Assembly: GCA_020137815.1 (NCBI GenBank)
Contig: CM035351.1
Span: 2,005,409 to 2,069,408, forward strand
DNA length: 64,000 nucleotides
Reading direction: 5' to 3'
From: Hormiphora californensis
Taxonomy: Eukaryota > Ctenophora > Tentaculata > Cydippida > Pleurobrachiidae
Translations under genes and position numbers: made by a program
In this document: piece by piece, positions 46,501-63,554 of the stretch
Numbering within the stretch: the stretch's first letter is position 1
How the letters are laid out: every line of letters starts with the position of its first letter
The notes under the pieces: model-generated
What the model was told of the DNA's origin: nothing
What the model saw: only the letters and a program-made list of their open reading frames with translations
Database searches by the model: none

Positions 46501-49500
46501 GAGGCCAGTGGTGGATGAGTGTTGATGTGGTGGTTCGAGATTATGCGATACCTATCATGGTGAAAATGATGAAACTCCAATACCCCGGAACAAACTGGTA
46601 GGTGAGAGAGAAAGACAGAGACAGACAGAGAGAGAGACAGAGACTGAGACTGAGACTGAGACTGAGACTGAGACTGAGACTGAGACAGAGACAGAGACAG
46701 AGACAGAGTTAATTGTATAGAATCCATAACCATGACCCCTCATCTCTTTAAGGGCGAAAGAGAAAGTGGATGTGTACTACCTAGAGGACACCCCCATGTT
46801 CACGAACGTCATGACACAAATGGGAGTGATCCTGGTATCTATTGGTGATCACGCCGTGCCCAGCTCCCTCTCCAACGCGGTCATAACAAAGATAATGGAT
46901 GAGAAGTATGGTGATTTCCCTTACATTCTGGAGTGCTATATTTACAGTGGAATTCCTGACCACTACATGTCCACTCTGGTAGGTGATATAGGGGGCTGTG
47001 TTCCATATATTTGGGCATGGGGGTCTTGATTTTGATTGAAAATTTGCTCTCCGTTACCTCACTGATCTATAACAAACCCACTGTTACCTCACACGCACAC
47101 CTCGCAGGTTTAATCACACACATGATCCACCCGATCCACACCCCCCCACAGGTTTGGTCGCACAATGAGTTCATGGCGAGCATCCTGACCTGTGTTACTC
47201 TGGGTAGCCTCATTCTAATGGTCATGATAGCCACCATTGTCACTGGCGTCCGAACCACTGATGTAAGTATACTGTAAAACTAGATATTTTCGAGGCAATT
47301 AATTTTCGCGATTCGATCAAAATTTACTATTTTCGCGATTTTAATTTTCGCTAATCCCACTGCTACCCCCATTTCACGGTCCTAGTTTATTGTCTAATTA
47401 CGCCAAGAGTGCAGTCATCATTGCCATGAGACACTAGACCTGCTTGGCGTAGACCAATGAAATGTGAGCAATTACAATTTCTGATCTGATGAACCGATTG
47501 TCGTTGACTTAGTACTAAAAGTAAAAAATGTGTCATCCTGAAATAACTTGCACGAGCTTTCTGTAAAAATCGTCCAAAATATTTTCGCGGAATTAATTTT
47601 CGCGGATTTTCCAGCCAAAAATAAAGAGCGAAAATAAAAATCTCACGAAAATTTCTAGTTTTACAGTAGTTGTGGAAACACTTGATCTGCTGAATTCTCA
47701 CAAGGCCCAGGAACTAAACACGGTCTAACCTTGGTAACGAAGTTACCCCTCTGTAGGGCATTGCGATAGTAAGGCACGTCTTAGCGTGCCCGCAATATAG
47801 GGGTAATTGCGTTACCAAGGTCTAACCCGGTCCATCTGCCTAGGAGGAGCTAGACGAGCAAGAGCCCAGTAGGGTGAATGAGGTGGATCTGAGTGAGGAT
47901 GCTGGGGCGGGGGGACACATCAAGGAAACGGAGCTACTCGAGGATGAGCAGGCAACGTGCGCTAAAAAGATAGGATCAGATCATTGTGATGATGATGATA
48001 AAACGAGCAACGATGAAAACTTGGTACGCGGGAATAATATAGCTACTGCATGAGACACTGAGACAGCTAGGACATAACTGTCAGAGCATTGGCCTGTCAT
48101 GAACATTACGATTTGAGAGGTCCAATGATCACCGATTAGTGAAATCGACCAATTTTAATTCTTGGAAAGGGGAGTTTATTGGAGATTATATATTGACAGC
48201 CATCCCTTTTATTTATTTAGATTATTGAGAACGATCTGGCGATAGAGGTCGAAGAGAAGACAGCTACTGATGCAATCTTGGATAACTTCAACATCACAGC
48301 GACTGGAGAGGAGGAAACGAGTGAGTTTTATTGATTATCATTAGGACATTAGGACACCTCACTGATGCTGTGCAGTTGTTGCAAATAATACAAATATTCT
48401 TGTACAAACTCATTCTTGCATGGAGTTAGGCGGGAGACACACTGAAGTTGGGCACGCTCGTTCAAATCTCAACCCAATTCACCAAAAATTTTAAAAACGG
48501 TGAAATTGACTCGGTATGGATAAAGGACACCTCGAGAGATATACCAGTAAATAAGTTAGCATCTTACAAATGATTTCTCAGCCGAAAATGGGGTTTCGCA
48601 AAACTTCGAACTTTGCCACGAAACTTCGAACTTCAGTGTGTGTCGCGAGGTTGAGATTTGAACGAGTGCGCTCAACTTCAGTGTAAAGTGTGTCTCCCCC
48701 CTTAGAATTCGTGTAGTTAGAATTCTTGGAGTTAAATTCTTTAGAACTCTTTAAGCGTTCGACGCAATTTAAATATCTATTTAGTGTGCTATTGGGGAAG
48801 TAATTTTGATATCTCCTTCTGGTGATCAACACACACACACGCCCTCTGTGTGTGTGTTGATCACCAGAAGGAGATATCAAAATTACTTCCCTTTATCACA
48901 TGGTATCTAGTTAAGGACAGGAGCTTGAATATAGAGCGATGAAATGCGATCAGTACATAGGGTTTGGTAGCTTAGTGGTTTATACCGTGTGCGGCAAAAA
49001 AAATGCCCCCCCTAGACCACCATAGTTGCCGTTGTGGTGGAGAGCTGTAACTTGGCAGGGTTGCTCCACTATGTCTATCTTGATCCTGACAGAAAAATCA
49101 GAGCTCTAGCTCAAAATTCATTTTCATGAACGGAATGAACATTGTCATTCATTCCAGGAAAAAATATTTTCCGGTTCAAAATTTAACCAATTATGTTTGC
49201 TATCGATTAGCTTTCCAATGTGACCAAGATCAGCTAAATTGGACAACCACAAGAGACACAGTGTCATGTTTCTTAAAGTTAGTCAGGTCATGTGATCTTC
49301 ACTGAATCGTTGATCGTGTTCAGTATTACGAATTGGTCTAAGTGGTAGAGAATCACGTATCACATCTGCTAATGAGGGATGACGATGCTGATTGGTCATC
49401 AGATCTGTAGCTCTTTGATAAATGTCCTCTTTCCTCGAATCACATCACCCTGTATTGGTACACATACCCAATTAGCGGCCGTGATACGTGATTCTCTACC

Positions 49501-50214
49501 ACTTAGACCGATTCGTAATACTGAACACTCAACGATTCGGTGAGGATCACATGACCTGACTAACTTTAAGAAACATGACACTGTGTCTCTTGTGGTTGTC
49601 CAATTTAGCTGATCTTGGTCACATTGGAAAGCAAATCGATAGCCAAACATAATTAGTTAAATTTTGAACCGGAAAATATTTTTTCCTGGAATGAATGACA
49701 ATGTTCATTCCGTTCATGAAAATGAATTTTGAGCTAGAGCTCTGATTTTTCGGTCAGGATCAAGATAGACATAGTGGAGCAACCCTGCCAAGTTACAGCT
49801 CTCCACCACAACGGCAACTATGCAGGTGGTCTAGGGGGGGCATTTTTTTTGCCGCACACGGTAGCTCTGAGCATGTCTCTCTGGAGGTCCCTGGTTCAAT
49901 TCCCGGTCAAACCCAGTATTTTTCGATTTTCTTCCCTATTTAATTCTTGCTCTGAACTCATTATTCAGAATAGTGTGCTATTGTTCTGCTATTATAAACT
50001 CGAAATATTACTCCAGACAAGCAAACAAACAGTCCGTCATACACCTTTATGTTCAAAATCACCACTTTCAGGAATTGAGATGGAAGGTGGAACGATTGAT
50101 TCTCCCGATGCTGAACTGAATAAGAACTTCGACCTAGACCCTGAGAAAGCGTCCACGGACAAGTGCACCCTTCAAGATGCATCTGATGTAGAGGGAAAGA
50201 TAGTAAATCAGTGA
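43508..50214 (+). CDS. mucin-like type I membrane protein, family not recognised
   Basis: Exons: 43508-43610, 43728-44915, 45047 to about 45320, 45538-45555, 45769-45913, 46115-46313, 46754-46979, 47152-47262, 47844-48023, 48221-48320, 50072-50214. A signal peptide (VRLLWLLTFVYHGAALS) precedes a Cys motif (TCDCSSPIGQLT, then ETCYEECEPH) and a basic RARRRRR that could be a convertase site. Then come over 350 residues of Thr/Ser/Pro repeats (KITTPKVTTPKITT-type, later TTTPKITTST), a 170-residue folded ectodomain (RLMMAEIDWPDA through ILECYIYSGIPDHY, perhaps SEA-like, not established), one membrane span (ILTCVTLGSLILMVMIATIV) and a 140-residue acidic tail. About 45100-45200 shows two apparent frame breaks next to G and CTC runs, and the 46313/46754 phase is off by one. 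Expected: O-glycosylated cell-surface protein; function unknown. Confidence 0.7.
45325..45435. repeat. 12-13-bp minisatellite GGGGTGATACT
   Basis: About nine copies of GGGGTGATACT(G/A) in a mucin intron, immediately after the presumed donor at about 45320. Confidence 0.9.
46605..46710. repeat. GAGACT / GAGACA hexamer repeat
   Basis: GAGACTGAGACT runs flanked by GACAGA units, in the intron before mucin exon 46754. Confidence 0.9.
47270..47668. mobile_element. MITE with TACTGTAAAACTAG terminal inverted repeats
   Basis: Left TACTGTAAAACTAGATATTT and right AAATTTCTAGTTTTACAGTA are inverses and begin with TA, as for TA-targeting (Tc1/mariner-like) elements. TTTTCGCG repeats lie inside. It starts seven bases into the intron after exon 47152-47262. 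Confidence 0.88.
47724..47827. repeat. 100-bp hairpin with GTCTAACCTTGGTAACG arms
   Basis: GGTCTAACCTTGGTAACGAA and TTGCGTTACCAAGGTCTAAC, partly inverted and partly direct, surround GGGTAAC/GTTACCCC and GGGCATTGCGATAG / GCCCGCAATATAG pairs. Intronic. Confidence 0.6.
48426..48705. mobile_element. MITE with GGGAGACACACTGAAGTTG ends
   Basis: Left TTAGGCGGGAGACACACTGA and right GTGTCTCCCCCCTTAG are inverses; arms extend through CGCTCGTTCAAATCTCAAC and its inverse. Intronic in the mucin gene. Confidence 0.82.
48794..48892. repeat. near-perfect 99-bp hairpin
   Basis: GGGAAGTAATTTTGATATCT CCTTCTGGTGATCAACACAC and its full inverse flank a ten-base loop. Arms are about 44 bp, so the RNA would form a long uninterrupted stem. 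Confidence 0.93.
48961..49914 (+). pseudogene. tRNA-like sequence split by a hairpin element
   Basis: Left part 48961-48984: GGTTTGG, TA, then GCTTAGTGGTTTATA, an A-box-like D-arm. Right part 49862-49914: GCTCTGAGCATGTCTCTCTG, then AGGTC, a T-arm with GGTTCAATTCC (B box) and TCAAACC, which pairs with the 5' GGTTTGG. Removing 48985-49861 and one TA copy leaves about 75 nt with acceptor 7/7 (one G-U), D-stem 3/4, anticodon stem 4/5 and T-stem 4/5. Position 33 would be A, not U, so it is more likely a decayed tRNA or the head of a tRNA-derived SINE than a working gene. The nominal anticodon would be TGT. Confidence 0.55.
48985..49861. mobile_element. 877-bp hairpin transposon with TA duplication
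   Basis: Starts CCGTGTGCGGCAAAAAAAAT and ends in the inverse ATTTTTTTTGCCGCACACGG, with TA on each side. The arms (about 390 bp) remain inverse copies through GGAGAGCTGTAACTTGGCAG, AATGAACATTGTCATTCATT and GTGGTAGAGAATCACGTATC, leaving about 100 bp of loop near 49375-49480. No ORF. It occupies the D-arm of the tRNA-like sequence. Confidence 0.93.
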
Positions 50215-50803
50215 AAGAACTCCAGACCATTGGTCTGCTGCGAGATTAATACGAGAACTCAAATTATCACAATGGTTCTCCGTCATATTGGCCGCCCACA
50301 ATAAAGCGTCGCCCAAAGCGTTATCAACGACGTCAAAGACGCAGTCCGCTGACATTGAATGCTTCTTTTGCGCGTCTTTGGGCGGCGCTGTGCGTGCGGC
50401 CATTATGAAGGATCACTGTAACATTTTTGTTGAAGAGATATTACAATTGCTGTTTTTAGGAATCATCGTGTGTAATCTGGTGCATTAAATTAATTATGAT
50501 TAATGGACAGAATTCGTACCACTATTTTACGTTTGAATCTTTAAGAGCTGTCGTTAAATATTTAACTTTATTTTTTGAGCTGTTATATTTATCTTAAATC
50601 TAGCTGGCCTATAACAAATCAATACAAGAATAGATGCAGCTTATAGGGCTATCAATTATCATCCCCTGCAAGCTGAGCATCTTTTTGCAACAATGTAACA
50701 TTTGAGTGAACCCAAGAAGAAAAATATGATAACTTTTTGGTCAAATTGGCAAATTGCCGCTGGTTCAATGATGAAATGATATTTTGTACAATTCAGATGA
50801 AGT

Positions 50804-50859
<56 letters not shown>

Positions 50860-51357
50860 GGAAAGGGACCGACAGATCTCCGTCTCAATATTCACATCTC
50901 TGATCCCTCGACCCTCTCTCTCTACCTCTCTCTCGGCTTCATCTGTTAGTCAGTCGGCGCCAAGTGTGCGTGATAAAATATCTCAAAAATGAAGAAGGTG
51001 GGAAGAAGAGGCCATGAACTTCCATGTAAAGCTGTTTTTACTCAATACATGCTTGCTCGCACCACTAAAGCCCCCTCAGAGTCAGAGAGAGAGAGAGTGG
51101 AGAAACATCTTATTATCATATCTCATGCAGTTGTACTATATATACACTACCTTTTTAACATGTTGAGATCGCTTGTTTCTTCTTCTTCGTTCCACAACAA
51201 TATGTTCAAGATGATGAAAATGATCACTGTAGATCACATCATTATATCCGTGTGTGTGTCAGAGAGAGAGACGTTGGCGTGCACTTTTCATAACCGCCAG
51301 CAGCTCCCCGCGGTGTATTTCTCTTAGCTGCTACACGATCTAGTTTATCGTTCTCTC

Positions 51358-51400
<43 letters not shown>

Positions 51401-51484
51401 ACGCTCCATTCAGTTTGTAGTTTTACTGTTTGGCAGTGCCGACACGATCTCCCACGTTTGTCGGTTGCTGCAGTACACTGTAAT
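50215..51484. other. intergenic, short inverted repeat and GA tract
   Basis: At 50280-50410 an imperfect inverted repeat (CATATTGGCCGCCCA against GTGCGGCCATTATGA, with internal GTCGCCCAAAGCG / CGTCTTTGGGCGGCG). A GA tract lies at 50803-50855 and a CT tract at 51358-51397. ORF 50989-51327 has an ATG but no recognisable domain. Confidence 0.5.
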
Positions 51485-51731
51485 AGGGATCCCTAAAAAA
51501 GTTCAGTATTTACACAGCGTTTACACAGTCGTTACACAAGAAAATATTGGATTGTGTGCTGCACAATTGCGTAAATTGAGCGCTGCGGCGAAAAATTTTT
51601 CCGAAAACGCTGCAAATCGAGTGCGAAAGACGCAGTCTTTACACCCAGAGCGGCGCGGGCGCTCTGGGTGTAACGACTGTGTAAAGACTGTGTAAACGCT
51701 GTGTAAATACTGAACTTTTTTAGGGATCCCT
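51485..51731. mobile_element. second copy of the AGGGATCCCTAAAAAAGTTC MITE
   Basis: Same exact ends as 13001-13517 and the same internal TTTACACAG, AGCGCTGCGGCGAAAAATTT and GTTACACCCAGAGCGGCGC motifs, but it lacks the nested 13310-13490 inverted repeat. It is thus the simpler form of the family, about 247 bp. Confidence 0.92.
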
Positions 51732-51929
51732 TTACCCTGTGATTGTTTCTGTCTCCTCCAGTGTCTTGTTCACTGTTCAGATTCTGGCGACTTTTTCAGT
51801 TCCCTGGCCTCGTGGCGCCAGAAACCGACAGTACGCTCAGATCGGGTTGTATAATGGCGCCGTGAAACATGTCTGGTGGCGCCGACTGTTTAGACAGTGC
51901 CATGATCGTTGAATGTGACCGCTGCTTTT

Positions 51930-52160
<231 letters not shown>

Positions 52161-52599
52161 GTCATTTGACAAACAACGAACCTTTCCCAGGAGTGATAGT
52201 TCCCAGGCTATCTGCTGAGCTGTATAATAGCCTGGGAGTGAGATCACTCTCCTTCTGAGTATGATACATCTTGAGCATAGATAGACTCTCAGTCTTATGC
52301 TCAACGGGAAGGATAAGATACAAGAGTGATGAAATCAAATGAATCGATAGAACAGGAGGAATATAGCGGTGGGCACTGGGCAGCATTCGTGAGAGAGCAT
52401 TGAGTGCAAGTAATTGTTGAGTGACGAGTGATTGTTGCATTGAGTACTCAACAAGTGATATAGTGACATAGTGAGGAGATGAGAAGAACTCAAGAGGAAA
52501 AACTTACAAAAAGAGACTCAGAGATAGAGAATAGAGATGCACAAAGAGATAGAGATGCACTAAGAGAGGGGTGTTATACCAATTGGGTATTATCGTAAA

Positions 52600-52772
52600 C
52601 CGTATCTCCTCCATGCAGAGAGATATCCCATTCTTTGGAGCTGAGATATCTCCTCCAGAGAGATATCCCATTCTTTGGAGCTGAGATATCTCCTCCAGAG
52701 AGATATCCCATTCTGTGGAGCTGAGATATCTCCTCTAGAGAGATATCTCAGCTCCAGAGATATCTCCTCCAG
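52600..52772. repeat. 40-bp minisatellite GAGATATCTCCTCCAGAGAG
   Basis: About four copies of a 40-bp unit TGGAGCTGAGATATCTCCTC plus CAGAGAGATATCCCATTCTT. The GAGATATCTC core is palindromic, so the last copy reads partly inverted. Confidence 0.9.
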
Positions 52773-52908
52773 AGAGATGAGTGAGTACGAGGGAGAAAGT
52801 ACATAAGTTGCTTATTTGAAATTCATTAACCGCACACGGAGATTTCTTTCCTTTCTGCCAATAGGTAGTTTAGGAAGGAGAGAGACAAAGATATGCATAG
52901 GGAGAGAC

Positions 52909-53031
<123 letters not shown>

Positions 53032-53362
53032 AGAAGATACTGAGAGAGGGAGAGATACTGTACATGATCAGTAGTATATGACCTTTTCTTTAAAACTGTT
53101 CGCCGCCTCCTAGTCACTCAGTGGAGCAGTAGATGATGGCCTTCTTTGTACATGCTATGATCTGCGGCACACTGATTTCAAGAGAGAATACCTACTCTAG
53201 TATCTATCTTTCTCTCCCTCTCTCTCTCTCTCTCTCATTTTCTCATTGAGTTGCTTAGTCGAGTGTCCTAATTTTAAATCTTGTGCTGTATTGACTTTGA
53301 GGCCCGCATGATAAGTGCGAAGCAAACTGTGATCTCACATATACTCACTTAGCTATGACAAC

Positions 53363-54727
53363 ATGAGTCAATTAGATCGCCGTAAGAGCACTACTACTAC
53401 TACGACGGCAACTGGAGGGGACCCTTCATACCCTTTGGGTGGATCCCCCTCCACCACTGACCAACCCCGTCAGAGGGCCAAGAGTTTTGCAGGGTTGTCT
53501 GGGAGACGCCCCAGTACCCGGATTGATACAGAGAATTGTAGGATTTTCACGATTAGCGAGCAGCCCCCAGCAGCGGCCCCCGCAGATCCCCCTGTTCCAA
53601 GTATTTCTAGTGTTGTGACAGCCAAAGCTCGGGCCAACACTTCCAAAAAGAGGGTTAGAACTCTGTCGGACAAATCCATTGATATCAACAACTTTCCACT
53701 GCTGGTTTCTTCTCACGAGGAACTGCTAGCTGACAACAGGAGACGTTACTCTCGTGCTAAATCCGCTCCTCTCCTAAAATCACGGCGTACGTTGAGTTAA
53801 TACAGCTTGTACTCTTGTAGTTGTATGAACACGTGTTCAGTACTGTTCAGTAAAATCAGCTTGTATAGTGAACAGCTATTTGAAACTTTCTAATTTCTGT
53901 TCGTGTGTTCTGAACTCGTTATTGTCCCTATTTTATCCACGCTACGTATTTCCCATAACAGGACGAGATAGCGGTAACAACTCGAGTTCAGCGGGGAAGA
54001 AGGACCAGGCTGAGAATAGTGACGAGGAGTTGGAGAAGAAACAACCAAAGGGAAGGAAACCAAGGAGTGGAGGGTTAGTTTCTTTCATTTGTGATTATTA
54101 GTAATCTGACTACATTGTCAAACCTTGTTGAGTTGAAACGGCCCTCAACAAGTGAAAGCAGGGCGAAAACTGTTTAAATTGACCCCCATGGTTGATCCAA
54201 TTCTTTCACTCAGATCAGGTTCAAGGGGCTACCAAGTCGCGGACAGCGCCAATTACCGGGAACAAAAGCATCTAGAACGACAAATAAAGGTCAGCAGCAT
54301 GTACCCTTTTCGTCATCTTTAACTTTATTCATTTTTCGAAGATACATTTTATCCTAAAATAAACCAAGCAAGACACACGTGCATCTTTCAGGGAATCCAG
54401 TCCCTCCAAAAGATGAACATTTCCAGTATCAACAAAGAGAAGCACGGGATATTACAACGCAGCAAAGCCCTCTCCTCCATGCTCTACCCTGACGTGTTCA
54501 CGGGCAAGAAGCCAAAGTGCTCCCGAAAGGGCAAGTGTTTCGGAACGGGTAATGCCGACCAATCGGACAGTATCGAATCGGGAACGTACCTGTGTGACCC
54601 TCAGGATGGGAAGTCCCCGTATACAGATGTAAAACCGAACAATAACTCGGGATCTTCTTGGAATAGAGCCATGAGCGCTGTGATGAAGAGGAGATATGTG
54701 GCAAGAAGGAACCCCGTCCTACTTTAG
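53363..54727 (+). CDS. unrecognised gene, basic low-complexity protein, four exons
   Basis: Exons inferred from GT-AG sites: 53363 to about 53788 (donor GTACGT), 53962-54072, 54214-54290 and 54391-54727; ends NPVLL stop. ATG 53363. Exon 1 is Ser/Thr/Pro-rich and basic (MSQLDRRKSTTTTTTATGG, DNRRRYSRAKSAPLLKSRR). The last exon is better ordered: SLQKMNISSINKEKHGILQR, SMLYPDVFTGKKPKCS, SWNRAMSAVMKRRYVARR. RAKSAPLLKS and RVRTLSDKS look like basophilic kinase or 14-3-3 sites. No domain recognised. About 310 residues. Consistent splice sites and sensible phase make it more than a chance frame. Confidence 0.55.
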
Positions 54728-55273
54728 ATTAGGGGATGTATTATTGTGGCATGATTGAAGGGAGACTAACTCAAAGTGAACCACAGACAAGCCGTTCCCA
54801 AAAAGGGTGTCATGGGTTACCAAAGCCATGAAGATTGCATGCAGACTACTTGGGAAAGTAGGTATGGTGTGACAGTGCGAGGGAAGTTGTTGAAGGTTCA
54901 GGTGGGATGTTTTTACTGTTTATTTGTTAATCACAACACGAAGAAGTTGTTTACGATTTAATTACTATGTATAGCTGATTACACATCTACAAAACAACAC
55001 CAAGTTACCTATTCCAATCGAATTGCGACATCTTCCGCCAAAGCTCCAAGTCATTTTGTCTTTGTTCATGTCCAATGTCCATGCAGGCCACAAACGCTCT
55101 TCAACCGCTCTTTGTCGTGACTGTTTCTTCGCGCACGCTATACAATTACACATGTGCATCCACAGTTCCTGATCTCCTCATTGGGCCTTTGACCGATGGA
55201 TTCTTGACCCACCTTGGCTCTTATTATTGAGAGGCATGTGTCCCTTTGCAGCAGCAGAACCCAGTTCGATTGT
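54728..55273. other. convergent intergenic between unknown gene and PRDM
   Basis: No clear gene. A minus-strand frame at 54965-55159 (Cys/Arg-rich, with MCNCIACAKKQSRQRA) has no recognised family and could be a 3' fragment. Confidence 0.4.
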
Positions 55274-60975
<5,702 letters not shown>

Positions 60976-62480
60976 GAAACTGAGGGAGATAGAGAAGTTG
61001 ATTAATCATTTGTGCTACAGAAAATAATAGATTTCACAGGCTCTCCAAAAATGAGGAACGCCAATACGATTTTTGAAAACAACAGGGTGCACAAAACTAG
61101 TTAACTGAAAAAGTAAAACAGTAGCTTAAGCTAAATATAACAAGCTACTAATAGTAATACTGCAAGGCATCCGGCAGCTATGTAAAGAACAGAATAAAAA
61201 TTAAAAATTAAACAGCTCTTATGGCATAAGGGCTGTTGATAAGTTGTTGCATAAGGCCCTGAAGAATCTGCATGAGAGAAGAAGCAGAACCTTAAAAGTT
61301 AAAATTGTCAAGGGAAAACTAAACCAAATGAACAGGAAGGGAGCTCAATGAATGCTGGGGGACCAGAGGTGGAGGGTCCACGGGAAGCTGAGAGGTAGTC
61401 GTTCAAATCACCGGGATAAGCAGCGACTAAAACCATTAAAACCACTGAAAACAGGGAATGTTGAAACAGCTTGGATGAAAGGTTTGGACACGTAAGTTAT
61501 ATCTAAGTCGTTCCAGAAATTCGCGATATCTTGGGAATCCCAATGGGATCTATGAGGGTTGCCAAGTCAGACTGTTTTATAAAATAAAATAAAAGAGTTT
61601 GTACAAAACAACTATGAGGGATAGAGACTTTTACCTTGATTTATCTTGTTCAATGGACAATTCTCTTCCTGGAAACGTGTTCTGAATAGTTTACGGACAT
61701 CTTAGTTGCCAAAACACGAATTGAAAAAAAGTACATAGGATTGGGAAAAATAAATTTTCATTTTTGTTATACCGTTGATACAAAGATGGACTAGAGATTT
61801 TCTGGATTGTACCAAACCAGTGATATTCTGTAGTAAGACGTGTCAATATGCACAAAACAAGGTATTTAGGGGTGCTCTAAGATAAGGGGCACTGAGAGAA
61901 GGGTCGGTGGTGGTGGCATTTGGAGCTTGGTGCAGTGACCTCAGCATTCCCAAACAAATTGAGACAAAGAGAAAAACGTGCTTGAGCTGCCCGCGGCCGA
62001 CCTAAATACTAGAAAAGGCATACAAGAATGCAGTATCGAAATCATAATTCCATATTCATTTGTTTCCCAAGGGTACCCTTTAGGGGCCGAGTTACAAAGT
62101 ATGGGTACCAATAAAATCGGGAGACTGCAGTTATATAGCCGGGGGTGATGCATCATCATCATCATGATCAAGAAGCCGTGTTTCACCACAAAACCAATTT
62201 GGTACCATTGCTACCTATTCTCGCTTCGACGTCGATCTCGCATAGGTGTTCATGTCACAAAATAACGGGTGCGGGACCATGGTAGCTCGACCCTTCTATC
62301 ACCACGAGTAGGTGCTAGAACATTACAAAACCCTACAGTGCTGATCCTATAGGGTTGGAAAGTTGATGATTTGTTATGGGGGCCCTTTGCAACGCGTTAC
62401 CGGGAGCCCACATACGTCGCATCTCTCGCATGCAATTGTGTCTCACAACTTTACAGCGCATCCCAATCTTTTACTCATCT
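60976..62480. other. intergenic or 5' intron of PRDM, no feature seen
   Basis: Unique moderately AT-rich sequence; the frames at 61941-62189 (-) and 62371 onward (+) are short and featureless. A TGATGATGATG-like stretch is at 62148-62165. Confidence 0.5.
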
Positions 62481-62489
62481 CAAGGGGAG

Positions 62490-62501
62490 ACGAGAAGAGG
62501 G

Positions 62502-62536
<35 letters not shown>

Positions 62537-62549
62537 TAGAAGAGGAGAG

Positions 62550-62610
<61 letters not shown>

Positions 62611-62905
62611 GGATGAGAGAGGGGAGGAGAGGAGACGAGAGAGAGGTGAGAAAGAGAGAGAGAGAGAGAGGAGAGACGAGAGAGAGAGAGAGAGAGACGA
62701 GGGAGAGGGAGAGAGAGCGAGGACGAGATGAGAGAGAGAGGACGAGAGAGAGAGAGGAGAGAGAGAGAGGAGAGGGAGACCCCAACACGAGAGGGAGAGA
62801 GTGAGGGAGATGATGAGAGAGGAGATGGGGGAGATAGAGAGAGAGAGAACAGAGAGAGAGAGAACAGAGAGAGAGATGGGGGAGATAGAGATGGGGGAGA
62901 AAGAT
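62490..62905. repeat. interrupted GA-rich tract
   Basis: About 400 bp of GAGAGA with GGAGA, CGAGA and GGGGGAGATAGA variants. All long frames across it are artefacts. Confidence 0.95.
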
Positions 62906-63554
62906 AGAGCTTCTCGTCTGGAACGGTAACCCCCGTGTAATTACAGCATAATAGACGGTGCTTGTAAAGTACCAGAAACGAGACATGATAGCTCAGGGCC
63001 GAGAGAGGGGAGATGGAGCCAAAGTGAGCCGTTACAAGTTTCAACTGAAACTATCTTCCAAAAGTGAAAGTGAAATAGAGAGACGATATATCAAGGGTGC
63101 TTGCTAGGGTATTTATAAGATAACCTAGTGACCCTGTATTATTTACCCGTGTGTCAGATAAAAGGGTACTTGTGAAGCACATACTTCACACACACTTACC
63201 ATGCAGTGCTGTAGTAGTATGTCCATTAGCGTGGGTGCCCCTCGAGGTGGCCGAGGTGGTGTTGTTTAAAAAATACAACAAGGACCGTTTTGGAGGGGGG
63301 AAAAGATACTAAACAGTTTACCAAGCAACAATTAATATAGCAACATTGTCCCATGACACTGATCTCGCATGCTTGTATAAATCCCAAAACAAATTAGTAA
63401 ATCTAGACACCTGATATATCAAGTATATCTATCTTCTCTCTCTCTAAATACAGTATGTATCTCGCTTTCCTCTTTCTAAATAGAAACCACCGCGTTTTCA
63501 CTAGGATGGATTCCGGGTGGGGGATACCGGCCGTTTGTCTGATCTTGTCTGATC
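62906..63554. other. downstream of the ShKT gene, nothing supportable
   Basis: Unique sequence after the GA tract. Likely contains the 3' UTR of the minus-strand gene ending at 63555. Confidence 0.45.

Noticed and set aside
62475-63044. Ser-Leu-Pro-rich frames opposite the GA tract
   Set aside because: Low-complexity shadows of a purine tract with no coding features.
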